From contig URHR01000107.1 of NCBI GenBank assembly GCA_900547725.1, positions 1 to 5,489 on the forward strand: 5,489 nucleotides of DNA. The letters are read 5' to 3'. This DNA comes from an uncultured Eubacteriales bacterium (GTDB taxonomy: Bacteria > Bacillota > Clostridia > Oscillospirales > CAG-272). A program made the translations under genes and the position numbers. Within the stretch, counting starts at the first letter, position 1, and each line of letters starts with the position of its first letter. The notes beneath the pieces are model-generated. The model worked only from the letters and a program-made list of their open reading frames with translations. It was not told the origin of the DNA and searched no databases. Shown here piece by piece: positions 1 to 5,459 of the stretch.

Positions 1-6
1 GGTGAG

Positions 7-74
7 AGAGGGAGGTTTGGAGGGAGAGAGCCCCCTCTTTCAAGAGGGGGCTCTCCCCCTCCAAGGTCTTCTTC
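7..74 (-). repeat. Dispersed palindromic repeat, left copy
   Basis: Read on the minus strand this aligns along most of its length with 5272-5349 on the plus strand. Shared blocks include GACCTTGG (61-68) and the 16-nt GGGGCTCTCTCCCTCC (19-34), followed in both by AAACC. The copies differ in the loop and by small indels. It contains the palindrome at 21-60. Confidence 0.65.
21..60 (-). terminator. GC-rich palindrome after dnaJ, possible terminator
   Basis: Arms 26-39 and 42-55 pair perfectly (14 bp, or 12 bp with a 6-nt loop), and 21-24 pairs with 57-60 across one mismatch. It begins 17 nt after the dnaJ stop codon. No U-run follows on either strand, so termination would be atypical. The sequence is related to 5271-5350 in opposite orientation, so it is also a repeat copy. 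Confidence 0.55.
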
Positions 75-77
75 CCC

Positions 78-1229
78 TCACTTCTTCCCCTGTCCGAAAA
101 TCTTGCGGAAGAATTGCTTGTGCTTGGCGTAGTTCACCTCGCCGCACGAGTCGGCGAAAGCACGCATCGCTTCTTTTTGCTTGTCGTTCAAACCCCTCGG
201 AATCTCCACGTTCACGCGGAAAATCAGGTCGCCGCGGCGGGAGCTGTTCACATACGGGATTCCCTTCCCCCGCACCGTGAATACCGTTCCCGTCTGCGTT
301 CCTTCGGGGATCGTGTAGGGCAGATCGCCCTCAAGCGTAGGCACTTTGATCTCTGCGCCGAGCGTCGCTTCGGGAATCGTCAGCGGAATCTCGCAGAGCA
401 GATTGTAGCCGTCCCGTTCGAAGAAACTGTGCTTGCGGACTCCGACCGTAATAATCAGATCGCCCGCAGGTCCGCCGTTTCTGCCGTCACAGCCCTGCCC
501 GCGCAGAGCGATCCGCTCCCCGTTGTCGATACCCGCAGGAATCGAAACGGTCAGGCGCTTTGTTTCGCGCACCATCCCGCTCCCGCGGCACTTCGCGCAG
601 GGGGTTTTGATGATCTTCCCCGCGCCGTGGCAAGCGTCGCAGGTCGCCGTGGTCTGGAAGGACATCCCGCCCATGCGCTGAACCCGCTTGACCTGTCCGG
701 AACCGCCGCAGACCGTGCAGACCTGCGGGGTCTCGCCGTTCGCCGCACCCGTCCCGCGACAGTCGGGGCAGTGGCACACGCGACTGTAGGAAACGTCCTT
801 CTTCACACCGAACGCCGCTTCCTCAAATGTAATCGTCACGCTCAGGGCAATGTCCTCGCCCTGCATCGGTCCGTTGCTCCTGCGCGAGGACCGCCCGCCC
901 CCGAACGCACCGCCGAACATTCCGCCCAGAATGTCGCCGAGGTCGAAGTCCTCGAACCCGCCAAAACCGCTGAATCCGCCGTTGCCGCCGCCCATCGAGG
1001 GGTCAAACGCCGCGTGACCGTATTGGTCGTACTTCGCGCGCTTGTCCGCGTCGGAAAGGACGGCATACGCCTCGTTCGCTTCCTTGAATTTCTCCTCAGC
1101 CGCCTTGTCTCCCGGATTCGCATCGGGGTGGTACTTCTTCGCCAGCTGATAGTATGCTTTTTTGATCGTTCCCGCGTCGGCGTTCTTGTCAACGCCCAGA
1201 ACCTCATAGTAATCTCTTTTCTCTGCCAT
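78..1229 (-). CDS. dnaJ: DnaJ, Hsp40 co-chaperone of DnaK
   Basis: A 383-residue cytoplasmic type I Hsp40 that binds unfolded clients, delivers them to DnaK and stimulates its ATPase. Visible domains, in order: a J domain (about 5-70) with the essential HPD at 34-36 in KKYHPDAN; a Gly/Phe-rich linker (about 79-112); a zinc-binding region with four intact CxxCxGxG repeats (cysteines 154/157, 171/174, 197/200, 211/214); then the C-terminal substrate-binding domains from about 220, including RRGDLIFRVNVEIPRGL. The length is normal for the family. The ATG at 1229 is chosen because it begins MAEKRDYYEVLGV, the usual DnaJ N-terminus, 8 nt after AAGGAG. The frame stays open 38 codons further upstream, but that stretch is unlike DnaJ and includes the spacer hairpin. 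It is the last visible gene of the operon, 340 nt after dnaK, with no clear promoter of its own. Family and role are certain. Confidence 0.98.
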   Translation of the reverse strand: MAEKRDYYEVLGVDKNADAGTIKKAYYQLAKKYHPDANPGDKAAEEKFKEANEAYAVLSDADKRAKYDQYGHAAFDPSMGGGNGGFSGFGGFEDFDLGDILGGMFGGAFGGGRSSRRSNGPMQGEDIALSVTITFEEAAFGVKKDVSYSRVCHCPDCRGTGAANGETPQVCTVCGGSGQVKRVQRMGGMSFQTTATCDACHGAGKIIKTPCAKCRGSGMVRETKRLTVSIPAGIDNGERIALRGQGCDGRNGGPAGDLIITVGVRKHSFFERDGYNLLCEIPLTIPEATLGAEIKVPTLEGDLPYTIPEGTQTGTVFTVRGKGIPYVNSSRRGDLIFRVNVEIPRGLNDKQKEAMRAFADSCGEVNYAKHKQFFRKIFGQGKK

Positions 1230-1237
1230 CCGATCGA

Positions 1238-1243
1238 CTCCTT
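1238..1243 (-). promoter_or_regulatory. Ribosome binding site of dnaJ
   Basis: AAGGAG on the minus strand, 8 nt before the ATG at 1229. It decides the dnaJ start against the longer in-frame extension, which has no comparable site. Confidence 0.85.
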
Positions 1244-1275
1244 GTGATAGTTCGGTCACACCGTAAACACCGCAA

Positions 1276-1303
1276 CGGGAAAGAGCCGAAGCCCTTTCCC
1301 GTA
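1276..1303 (-). repeat. UUCG-capped hairpin repeat, copy A
   Basis: The arms CGGGAAAG (1276-1283) and CTTTCCCG (1294-1301) pair perfectly. In the minus-strand transcript the stem continues through one G-U and two G-C pairs to a UUCG tetraloop closed by C-G, about 11 bp in all; this loop type is known to be extra stable. The 28-nt sequence is identical to copy B at 1531-1558. It lies about 47 nt before the dnaJ start. No U-run follows it, so it is not a typical intrinsic terminator. Confidence 0.8.
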
Positions 1304-1352
1304 AATTGCAAACAAAAGGCTCATCGCCCCAAAAAGCGCGCACCCCTTAGCC

Positions 1353-1388
1353 GCTTTTTCTTTGACCATGTAGGCGCAAAGAAAAAGC
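1353..1388. repeat. 12-bp perfect inverted repeat in dnaK-dnaJ spacer
   Basis: GCTTTTTCTTTG (1353-1364) and CAAAGAAAAAGC (1377-1388) are exact reverse complements around a 12-nt loop. Related A-rich stretches lie beside it (GCAAAAAGAAAGC at 1392-1404, AAAAAGCGCGC at 1331-1341). This suggests a degraded repeat element rather than a simple terminator. Confidence 0.7.
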
Positions 1389-1421
1389 TTTGCAAAAAGA
1401 AAGCGCCGATAAAGAATTTCA

Positions 1422-1486
1422 CCGTCTGCGGACGGCGACGAGGACTCCGCGTCCTCGACCGCGCCGCCTTTTGAAAAAGGCGGGCG
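1422..1486. repeat. Cluster of three short GC-rich hairpins
   Basis: Three hairpins lie in tandem. CCGTC/GACGG at 1422-1435 has loop TGCG. CGAGGAC/GTCCTCG at 1439-1457 has a 5-nt loop. GCCTTT/AAAGGC at 1466-1481 has loop TGAA, and its stem extends outward through CGCC and GGGCG with one bulged G to 1462-1486. Each arm was checked base by base. Function is unknown; folding of the transcript is inferred. Confidence 0.55.
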
Positions 1487-1530
1487 AAAACTTTCACCAC
1501 GGCAAAAGCCGATTGTCTCGTTACGGTCTG

Positions 1531-1558
1531 CGGGAAAGAGCCGAAGCCCTTTCCCGTA
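1531..1558 (-). repeat. UUCG-capped hairpin repeat, copy B
   Basis: Identical over 28 nt to copy A (1276-1303); the match runs on for 4 more nt with one difference. Arms are 1531-1538 and 1549-1556. It begins about 11 nt after the dnaK stop codon, where a terminator or 3'-end stabilising hairpin would be expected. It is followed by CAGACCG and not by a U-run, so partial termination, processing or protection of the dnaK message is possible but unproven. Confidence 0.8.
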
Positions 1559-1569
1559 GATTCTACAGC

Positions 1570-3414
1570 TTATTGCTGCGAATGATCCTCGTAGTTGGCG
1601 TTGTAGTAAGTGCCGCCGTCGTTTCCGCCGTTGTCAGAGCCTGCGTTTCCGCCCATGTTCGGGTCAGCGCCCTGCGCGCCCGCCTGCTGGCTGTACAGCT
1701 TCTCGGAAATCTTGTAGAACGCCTTTTCAACCGCCTCGGTATCCGCCTTGATCGCCTCGGTGTCGTTGCCCTTCAGGGTCTCGCGAAGCTTCTCAATCGC
1801 GTCCTTCACCGTCTGCGCATCCGCAGGATCTGCCTTGTCGCCAAGATCGGTCAGCGTCTTTTCGCTCTGGAAGATCATGCTCTCGGCGCGGTTGCGGACG
1901 TCCACCGCCTCTTTCTCCTTCTTATCCTGCTCCGCGAACTTCTCCGCGTCCTTCACGGCGCGCTCGATGTCCTCTTTGCTCATGTTGGTGGAAGAAGTGA
2001 TGGTGATGTGCTGTTCCTTGCCCGTACCTTTATCCTTTGCGGTGACGTTCACGATGCCGTTTGCGTCGATATCGAAGGTGACCTCAATCTGCGGCACGCC
2101 GCGGGGTGCGGGCGTAATGCCGTCGAGGATAAAGCGACCCAGCGTGGTGTTGTGCGCCGCCATCTCGCGCTCGCCCTGCAGGACGTGAATTTCAACCGAG
2201 GTCTGACCGTCCGCCGCAGTGGAGTAGACCTGACTCTTCTTCACCGGAATCGTGGTGTTCCGGTCGATGATCTTATTGAACACGCCGCCGAGCGTCTCGA
2301 TACCGAGCGACAGCGGAGTAACGTCAAGCAGCAGCAGATCCTTGACCTCGCCGCCGAGAACGCCGCCCTGAATTGCTGCGCCGATTGCAACGCATTCGTC
2401 GGGGTTGATGCCCTTGAACGGCTCTTTGCCGATGAACTTCTTCACGGCTTCCTGAACCGCAGGGATTCTCGTCGAACCGCCGACCAGAAGCACCTTGTCG
2501 ATCTGGTTCACGTTCAGACCCGCGTCCGCCAGCGCCTTCTTGGTCGGAACCATCGTGCGCTCCACCAGATCCGCCGTGATGCGGTCGAACTCGGCTCTGG
2601 TCAGGGTCGCTTCAAAGTGGAGCGGTCCTTCCGCCGTTGCGGTAATGAACGGCAGGTTGATCGACGTGCTGGTCATGCCGGACAGCTCGATCTTTGCCTT
2701 CTCCGCCGCGTCACGCAGTCTCTGCAGAACCATCTTATCCTTGCGCAGGTCGATGCCGTGCTCGTGCTGGAAGCGATCCGCCATCCAGTCGATGACTCTC
2801 TGGTCGAAGTCGTCGCCGCCGAGGTGGGTATCGCCGTTGGTGGCAAGCACCTCGAACACGCCGTCCGAGATCTCCAAAAGGGACACATCGAATGTGCCGC
2901 CGCCGAGGTCAAAGACCATGATCTTCTGGTTTGCTTCCTTATCCATGCCGTAGGCAAGCGCCGCCGCCGTCGGCTCGTTGATGATTCTCAGCACTTCCAG
3001 ACCCGCGATTTTGCCCGCGTCCTTGGTTGCCTGACGCTGTGCGTCCGAGAAATACGCCGGGACGGTGATAACCGCCTGGCTGACCGTCGTGCCGAGATAT
3101 GCTTCCGCATCCGCCTTCAGCTTCTGCAGAATCATTGCCGAAATTTCCTGCGGCGTATAGGACTTGCCGTCGATTTCCTTCTTATAGGTTGTGCCCATCT
3201 GCCGCTTGATCGAGATGATCGTGCGGTCGGGGTTGGTGATTGCCTGTCTCTTTGCAACCTGACCCACCATTCTCTCGCCCGTCTTGGAGAATGCCACGAC
3301 GGAAGGCGTTGTGCGCGCGCCTTCGGGGTTCGGAATCACGATCGGCTCAGAGCCTTCGTAAACCGCCACGCAAGAGTTTGTTGTTCCCAAGTCAATACCG
3401 ATAATCTTTCCCAT
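1570..3414 (-). CDS. dnaK: DnaK, Hsp70 molecular chaperone
   Basis: A 614-residue cytoplasmic ATP-dependent chaperone that binds exposed hydrophobic peptides and is cycled by DnaJ and GrpE. The nucleotide-binding domain (1 to about 358) shows all three Hsp70 signatures: IDLGTTNS (7-14), VFDLGGGTFDVSLL (167-180) and VLLVGGSTRIPAVQEAV (308-324). Catalytic Lys is K70 in IKRQMG, and the Thr of GDTHLGG (T196) is at the autophosphorylation position. The interdomain linker DLLLLD (359-364) precedes the substrate-binding domain (to about 475) and the helical lid (to about 575). After IKRQMG the protein goes almost directly to SYTPQEISA, so it lacks the roughly 25-residue insertion of Gram-negative DnaK, as in Firmicutes. 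The Gly/Asn-rich tail ends NYEDHSQQ rather than in the usual acidic tail. Start ATG lies 6 nt after GGAGGGA (3421-3427). Confidence 0.99.
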   Translation of the reverse strand: MGKIIGIDLGTTNSCVAVYEGSEPIVIPNPEGARTTPSVVAFSKTGERMVGQVAKRQAITNPDRTIISIKRQMGTTYKKEIDGKSYTPQEISAMILQKLKADAEAYLGTTVSQAVITVPAYFSDAQRQATKDAGKIAGLEVLRIINEPTAAALAYGMDKEANQKIMVFDLGGGTFDVSLLEISDGVFEVLATNGDTHLGGDDFDQRVIDWMADRFQHEHGIDLRKDKMVLQRLRDAAEKAKIELSGMTSTSINLPFITATAEGPLHFEATLTRAEFDRITADLVERTMVPTKKALADAGLNVNQIDKVLLVGGSTRIPAVQEAVKKFIGKEPFKGINPDECVAIGAAIQGGVLGGEVKDLLLLDVTPLSLGIETLGGVFNKIIDRNTTIPVKKSQVYSTAADGQTSVEIHVLQGEREMAAHNTTLGRFILDGITPAPRGVPQIEVTFDIDANGIVNVTAKDKGTGKEQHITITSSTNMSKEDIERAVKDAEKFAEQDKKEKEAVDVRNRAESMIFQSEKTLTDLGDKADPADAQTVKDAIEKLRETLKGNDTEAIKADTEAVEKAFYKISEKLYSQQAGAQGADPNMGGNAGSDNGGNDGGTYYNANYEDHSQQ

Positions 3415-3458
3415 AATAAATCCCTCCGTATCAGTTGATACTCAAATCATACAAATTT

Positions 3459-4025
3459 TTAGTTTGCGACTTTTACCATCGCGTACCGAATGACCTTACC
3501 GTCCTTTTGATATCCCTTCTGGAACACCTCAACGATTGCGGACTCTCCGAGGCTGTCATCCTCAACGTGCATCACTGCGTTGTGCAGATTCGGATCGAAA
3601 TGATCGGTCTCCACTTCGGTCACGCCGAGTTTTTCGAATGCGGCGCGGCATTCCTTCAAGGTCATCTCCACGCCCTTCTTCAGTGCGTCGAGCTGCTCGC
3701 AGGTTTCCGCCCGCTCCAGATTGTCCAGAACCGGCAGGAGCACCTTGACACAGTCGCTGTAAGCGTCGGTGTAAATGCCCTCTTTTTCCTTTGCGCTCCG
3801 CTTTCGGAAGTTGTCGTATTCCGCCATCATGCGCAGATACTTGTCATTCTCCGCCGCCGAGGCTTCCTTCGCCGCTTCCAATTGCTTTTTCAGCTCCGCG
3901 ACCTCGTTTTCGAGCTTCTTCAGTCGCTTTTTCGCGTCCTTCTCTTTATTTTCATTCTTTACGGGGTCAGCCTGCGGCATTTCCTTTTCCGCCGTGGCAC
4001 TCCCGTTCTTTTCTTCACTACTCAT
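3459..4025 (-). CDS. grpE: GrpE, nucleotide exchange factor of DnaK
   Basis: A 188-residue cytoplasmic protein that, as a dimer, opens the DnaK nucleotide-binding domain to release ADP. It shows the family architecture: a charged, disordered N-terminus (1 to about 30), a long Lys/Glu-rich coiled coil (about 31-82) ending in AEYDNFRKRSAKEKE, the four-helix-bundle segment LLPVLDNLERA (96-106), and the C-terminal beta domain that contacts DnaK, with FDPNLHNAV (143-151) and GYQKDGKVIRYAMVKV (171-186) matching the GrpE signature. The ATG at 4025 is preferred over the in-frame GTG at 4049 because GAGGGAG lies 9 nt before it and the GTG has no ribosome binding site. It overlaps the end of hrcA by 8 nt, suggesting translational coupling, and precedes dnaK by 44 nt. 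Confidence 0.98.
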   Translation of the reverse strand: MSSEEKNGSATAEKEMPQADPVKNENKEKDAKKRLKKLENEVAELKKQLEAAKEASAAENDKYLRMMAEYDNFRKRSAKEKEGIYTDAYSDCVKVLLPVLDNLERAETCEQLDALKKGVEMTLKECRAAFEKLGVTEVETDHFDPNLHNAVMHVEDDSLGESAIVEVFQKGYQKDGKVIRYAMVKVAN

Positions 4026-5091
4026 CGGGGCTTTCTCCCTCACTTTCACTCGTTTGTTTCGACCGTATGATGTCCTCGATGTTTCCGCTCAGTCCCTGCA
4101 GGGTTGCAAGCACCTTTGCGTAGTCCATCCGTCTCGGTCCGAGAACGCCGATGGCGCCCAAAGTTTTGCCGTCCTTGACGATCGGCTTAAAGACCAGCGC
4201 GGAGTTGTTCATAACCTCCACGCGGCTCTCCGACCCGATCAGGACGTTGATATCGTCGCTCGCCTGACTGCGCGAGACCAGATCGAGGATGTCCTCCTTC
4301 TTCTCCAGTGCGCCGAGCAGTTCCTGAAACTGTCCTCTGTCGCTGTACTCGGGGTATTGGAGCAGGTGGTTGATCCCGCTGACCTTCATCTCGCCTTCGT
4401 CCGCCTCGCGGAGCAGTTCGTAAATGACCTTGACGGTCTGCCCTGCCAGCGCGGCGTTCTCTCCGAGGTCGTTCTCCATTTCCATAATGATGGAAAGGGT
4501 GATGCGGTCGGCAGTCAGCCCGGGCAGATAGCGGTTGAGCGTTTCGGTCAGCCGCGCGACCGTTTCCTGCGTAACGGGCAGATTCGGGTTGATATGCTTG
4601 GTCTTGACGCTCCCCGTTGAGAGAACTGCGACCAGAATGAAATGGTCGCTCTCAAGGTAGATGCCCTCAAACTTCGTAACCGTCACCGATCCGAGTTTGG
4701 GGCGCACCGCAAAGCCCGTGTAATTGGTCAGCGAGGAGGCAAGGTTGGATGCCGCCGTCAGGATCTGATCCAACTCCCCCATTTTGACCCGCAACAGGTG
4801 ATTGATCTGCGCGATCTCGCCCGCCGTCATGGCGTAATGCTCCAACAGGGAGTTGACGTAGAACCGATATCCCAGTTCGCTCGGGACGCGTCCAGCCGAG
4901 GCATGGGGTTGTTCGAGATATCCCATTTCCTCCAGTTCCGCCATCTCGTTCCGGACGGTTGCGGAAGAGCACCCGAGTTGCCCCGTTTGGAGGACCGCTT
5001 TCGATCCGACCGGTTCGCCGCCCTCGATATGCGCGTCGACCACTGCCTTGAGTATCTGCTTTTTTCGCTCACTCAATTCCTTCGGTTCCAA
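4018..5091 (-). CDS. hrcA: HrcA, heat-inducible transcription repressor
   Basis: A 357-residue dimeric repressor that binds CIRCE and shuts off this operon; in well-studied Firmicutes its folding depends on GroEL, so unfolded protein relieves repression. The N-terminal winged helix (about 5-75) has the family motifs PVGSK (27-31), SSATVRNEMAELE (42-54), GYLEQPHASAGRVPS (57-71) and GYRFYVN (74-80). The central GAF-like domain and dimerising region follow, with the conserved C-terminal LGAIGVLGPRRMDYAKVL (311-328). The start codon is TTG (5091): it lies 9 nt after AAGGAG, an in-frame TGA lies just upstream, and it gives the standard N-terminus with ELSERKKQIL. It is the first gene of the operon, so the repressor controls its own synthesis, and it overlaps grpE by 8 nt. 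The product is certain; the start is well supported. Confidence 0.97.
   Translation of the reverse strand: MEPKELSERKKQILKAVVDAHIEGGEPVGSKAVLQTGQLGCSSATVRNEMAELEEMGYLEQPHASAGRVPSELGYRFYVNSLLEHYAMTAGEIAQINHLLRVKMGELDQILTAASNLASSLTNYTGFAVRPKLGSVTVTKFEGIYLESDHFILVAVLSTGSVKTKHINPNLPVTQETVARLTETLNRYLPGLTADRITLSIIMEMENDLGENAALAGQTVKVIYELLREADEGEMKVSGINHLLQYPEYSDRGQFQELLGALEKKEDILDLVSRSQASDDINVLIGSESRVEVMNNSALVFKPIVKDGKTLGAIGVLGPRRMDYAKVLATLQGLSGNIEDIIRSKQTSESEGESPDE
4035..4041 (-). promoter_or_regulatory. Ribosome binding site of grpE
   Basis: GAGGGAG on the minus strand, inside the 3' end of hrcA and 9 nt before the ATG at 4025. It selects this ATG over the GTG 24 nt upstream. Confidence 0.75.
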
Positions 5092-5100
5092 TCCCGGTCA

Positions 5101-5106
5101 CTCCTT
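5101..5106 (-). promoter_or_regulatory. Ribosome binding site of hrcA (TTG start)
   Basis: AAGGAG on the minus strand, 9 nt before the TTG at 5091. A GTG just after the site is in another frame, and no in-frame ATG lies nearby, so the TTG is the best start. The weak start codon may keep repressor output low relative to the chaperones (inference). Confidence 0.8.
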
Positions 5107-5139
5107 TCCTCCGCTTTTTCCATCGTTTCTTTGTCTCGA

Positions 5140-5166
5140 TTAGCACTCTAATTGTCCGAGTGCTAA
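5140..5166. promoter_or_regulatory. CIRCE operator, perfect consensus, bound by HrcA
   Basis: An exact TTAGCACTC-N9-GAGTGCTAA, with one more flanking pair (A5139/T5167). It begins a few nucleotides after the predicted transcription start and ends 48 nt before hrcA. HrcA bound here would block transcription, and the palindrome can also fold in the leader RNA. This is the textbook position and sequence. Confidence 0.98.
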
Positions 5167-5177
5167 TTCATGATATC

Positions 5178-5206
5178 AATTTACCACTTTTCCGGCGTTT
5201 TGTCAA
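5178..5206 (-). promoter_or_regulatory. Sigma-A type promoter of hrcA-grpE-dnaK-dnaJ
   Basis: On the minus strand, a perfect -35 TTGACA (5206-5201), a 17-bp spacer and -10 TAAATT (5183-5178; 4 of 6 consensus bases). Transcription should begin near 5171, placing CIRCE in the first 30 nt of the message. The region upstream of the -35 (about 5216-5245) is A/T-rich and could act as an UP element. Confidence 0.88.
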
Positions 5207-5244
5207 GGGCTTTCGCAAATTTTCTTGTGAACAATTTGTAAACA

Positions 5245-5264
5245 TCTCGATTGAGTGCTAATTC
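5245..5264. repeat. Decayed second CIRCE (half-site)
   Basis: TCTCGATT (5245-5252) followed directly by GAGTGCTAATTC (5253-5264). Both blocks occur in the same order at the intact CIRCE (5134-5141 and 5158-5169), where 16 nt separate them. The right CIRCE arm is perfect; the left arm at the normal spacing is only TTTGTAAAC, 5 of 9 matches. It lies about 40 nt upstream of the -35. I read it as a duplicated CIRCE with an internal deletion, probably weak or inactive. Confidence 0.7.
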
Positions 5265-5270
5265 GGGGTG

Positions 5271-5350
5271 GGAAGAAAGACCTTGGGGAGGGAGAGACCC
5301 CCCTTTCGGATGGGGCTCTCTCCCTCCCCAAACCCCTCCTTCTCTCCCCG
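5271..5350 (+). repeat. Dispersed palindromic repeat, right copy
   Basis: A 15-bp perfect stem (5283-5297 with 5317-5331) is extended by four C-G pairs (5299-5302 with 5312-5315) after a C-C mismatch, leaving a loop at 5303-5311. It matches the left copy in inverted orientation, including GACCTTGG at 5279-5286 and the 16-nt block at 5312-5327. No T-run follows on either strand. It separates the hrcA control region from whatever lies to the right. Confidence 0.65.
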
Positions 5351-5459
5351 AACTTCACTGAGCCGAATCTCATTCACAGTGCATATCAGGTTACCGACTG
5401 CACAGCGATGCGTGGGGCGTTTTCCTGTATGTTGGAATGAGATTCGGTTCAGTGAAGTT
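5351..5459. repeat. 25-bp inverted repeat enclosing 59 nt
   Basis: The arms 5351-5375 and 5435-5459 are reverse complements at 24 of 25 positions; the exception (G5362/T5448) is a G-U pair in plus-strand RNA. The 59-nt interior can form small stems (for example GTGCA 5379-5383 with TGCAC 5399-5403). On the plus strand a TTTTTT run starts at 5458, as in an intrinsic terminator; no T-run follows on the minus strand. No clear target-site duplication is visible. It could be a MITE-like element, a small structured RNA, or a terminator/attenuator ahead of a gene starting near the right edge. Confidence 0.7.

Larger units (their letters stand above)
1230..1569 (-). other. Long dnaK-dnaJ spacer, rich in inverted repeats
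   Basis: The spacer is 340 nt, whereas dnaK and dnaJ are usually close together. Open frames crossing it show no recognisable protein and I see no good promoter on the minus strand. It contains at least five hairpin-forming sequences: identical UUCG-loop hairpins near both ends (1276-1301 and 1531-1556), a 12-bp inverted repeat with an A/T-rich stem (1353-1388), and three short GC-rich hairpins (1422-1435, 1439-1457, 1462-1486). This looks like accumulated repeat elements transcribed within the operon. They may affect mRNA processing or the DnaK:DnaJ ratio, which is inference. Confidence 0.7.

Noticed and set aside
114..1247. Plus-strand open frame of 377 codons opposite dnaJ
   Set aside because: Arg/Ala/Val-rich antisense shadow of dnaJ with no recognisable motif.
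1230..1343. 38-codon N-terminal extension of dnaJ
   Set aside because: The extension is unlike any DnaJ and covers the spacer hairpin; the internal ATG has the standard N-terminus and an AAGGAG site.
1390..3438. Plus-strand open frame of 682 codons opposite dnaK
   Set aside because: It is the antisense shadow of dnaK. Long antisense frames opposite Hsp70 genes are a known effect of GC-rich codon use. Its translation shows no family I recognise and it has no evident ribosome binding site.
3428..3441. Small inverted repeat GTATCAGTTGATAC before dnaK
   Set aside because: Only 5-6 bp, AT-rich, next to the ribosome binding site and without a T-run; too weak to call a regulatory element.
5225..5243. 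Possible Rex-type operator (TTGTGAA then TTGTAAA)
   Set aside because: Only the left half matches; the right half should resemble TTCACAA and matches 4 of 7 positions. It overlaps the A/T-rich stretch upstream of the promoter, so chance is likely.
5386..5400. T-box-like core (GGTTACCG) in the large hairpin loop
   Set aside because: The T-box antiterminator motif needs UGGNACC, which is absent, and no specifier stem is seen.
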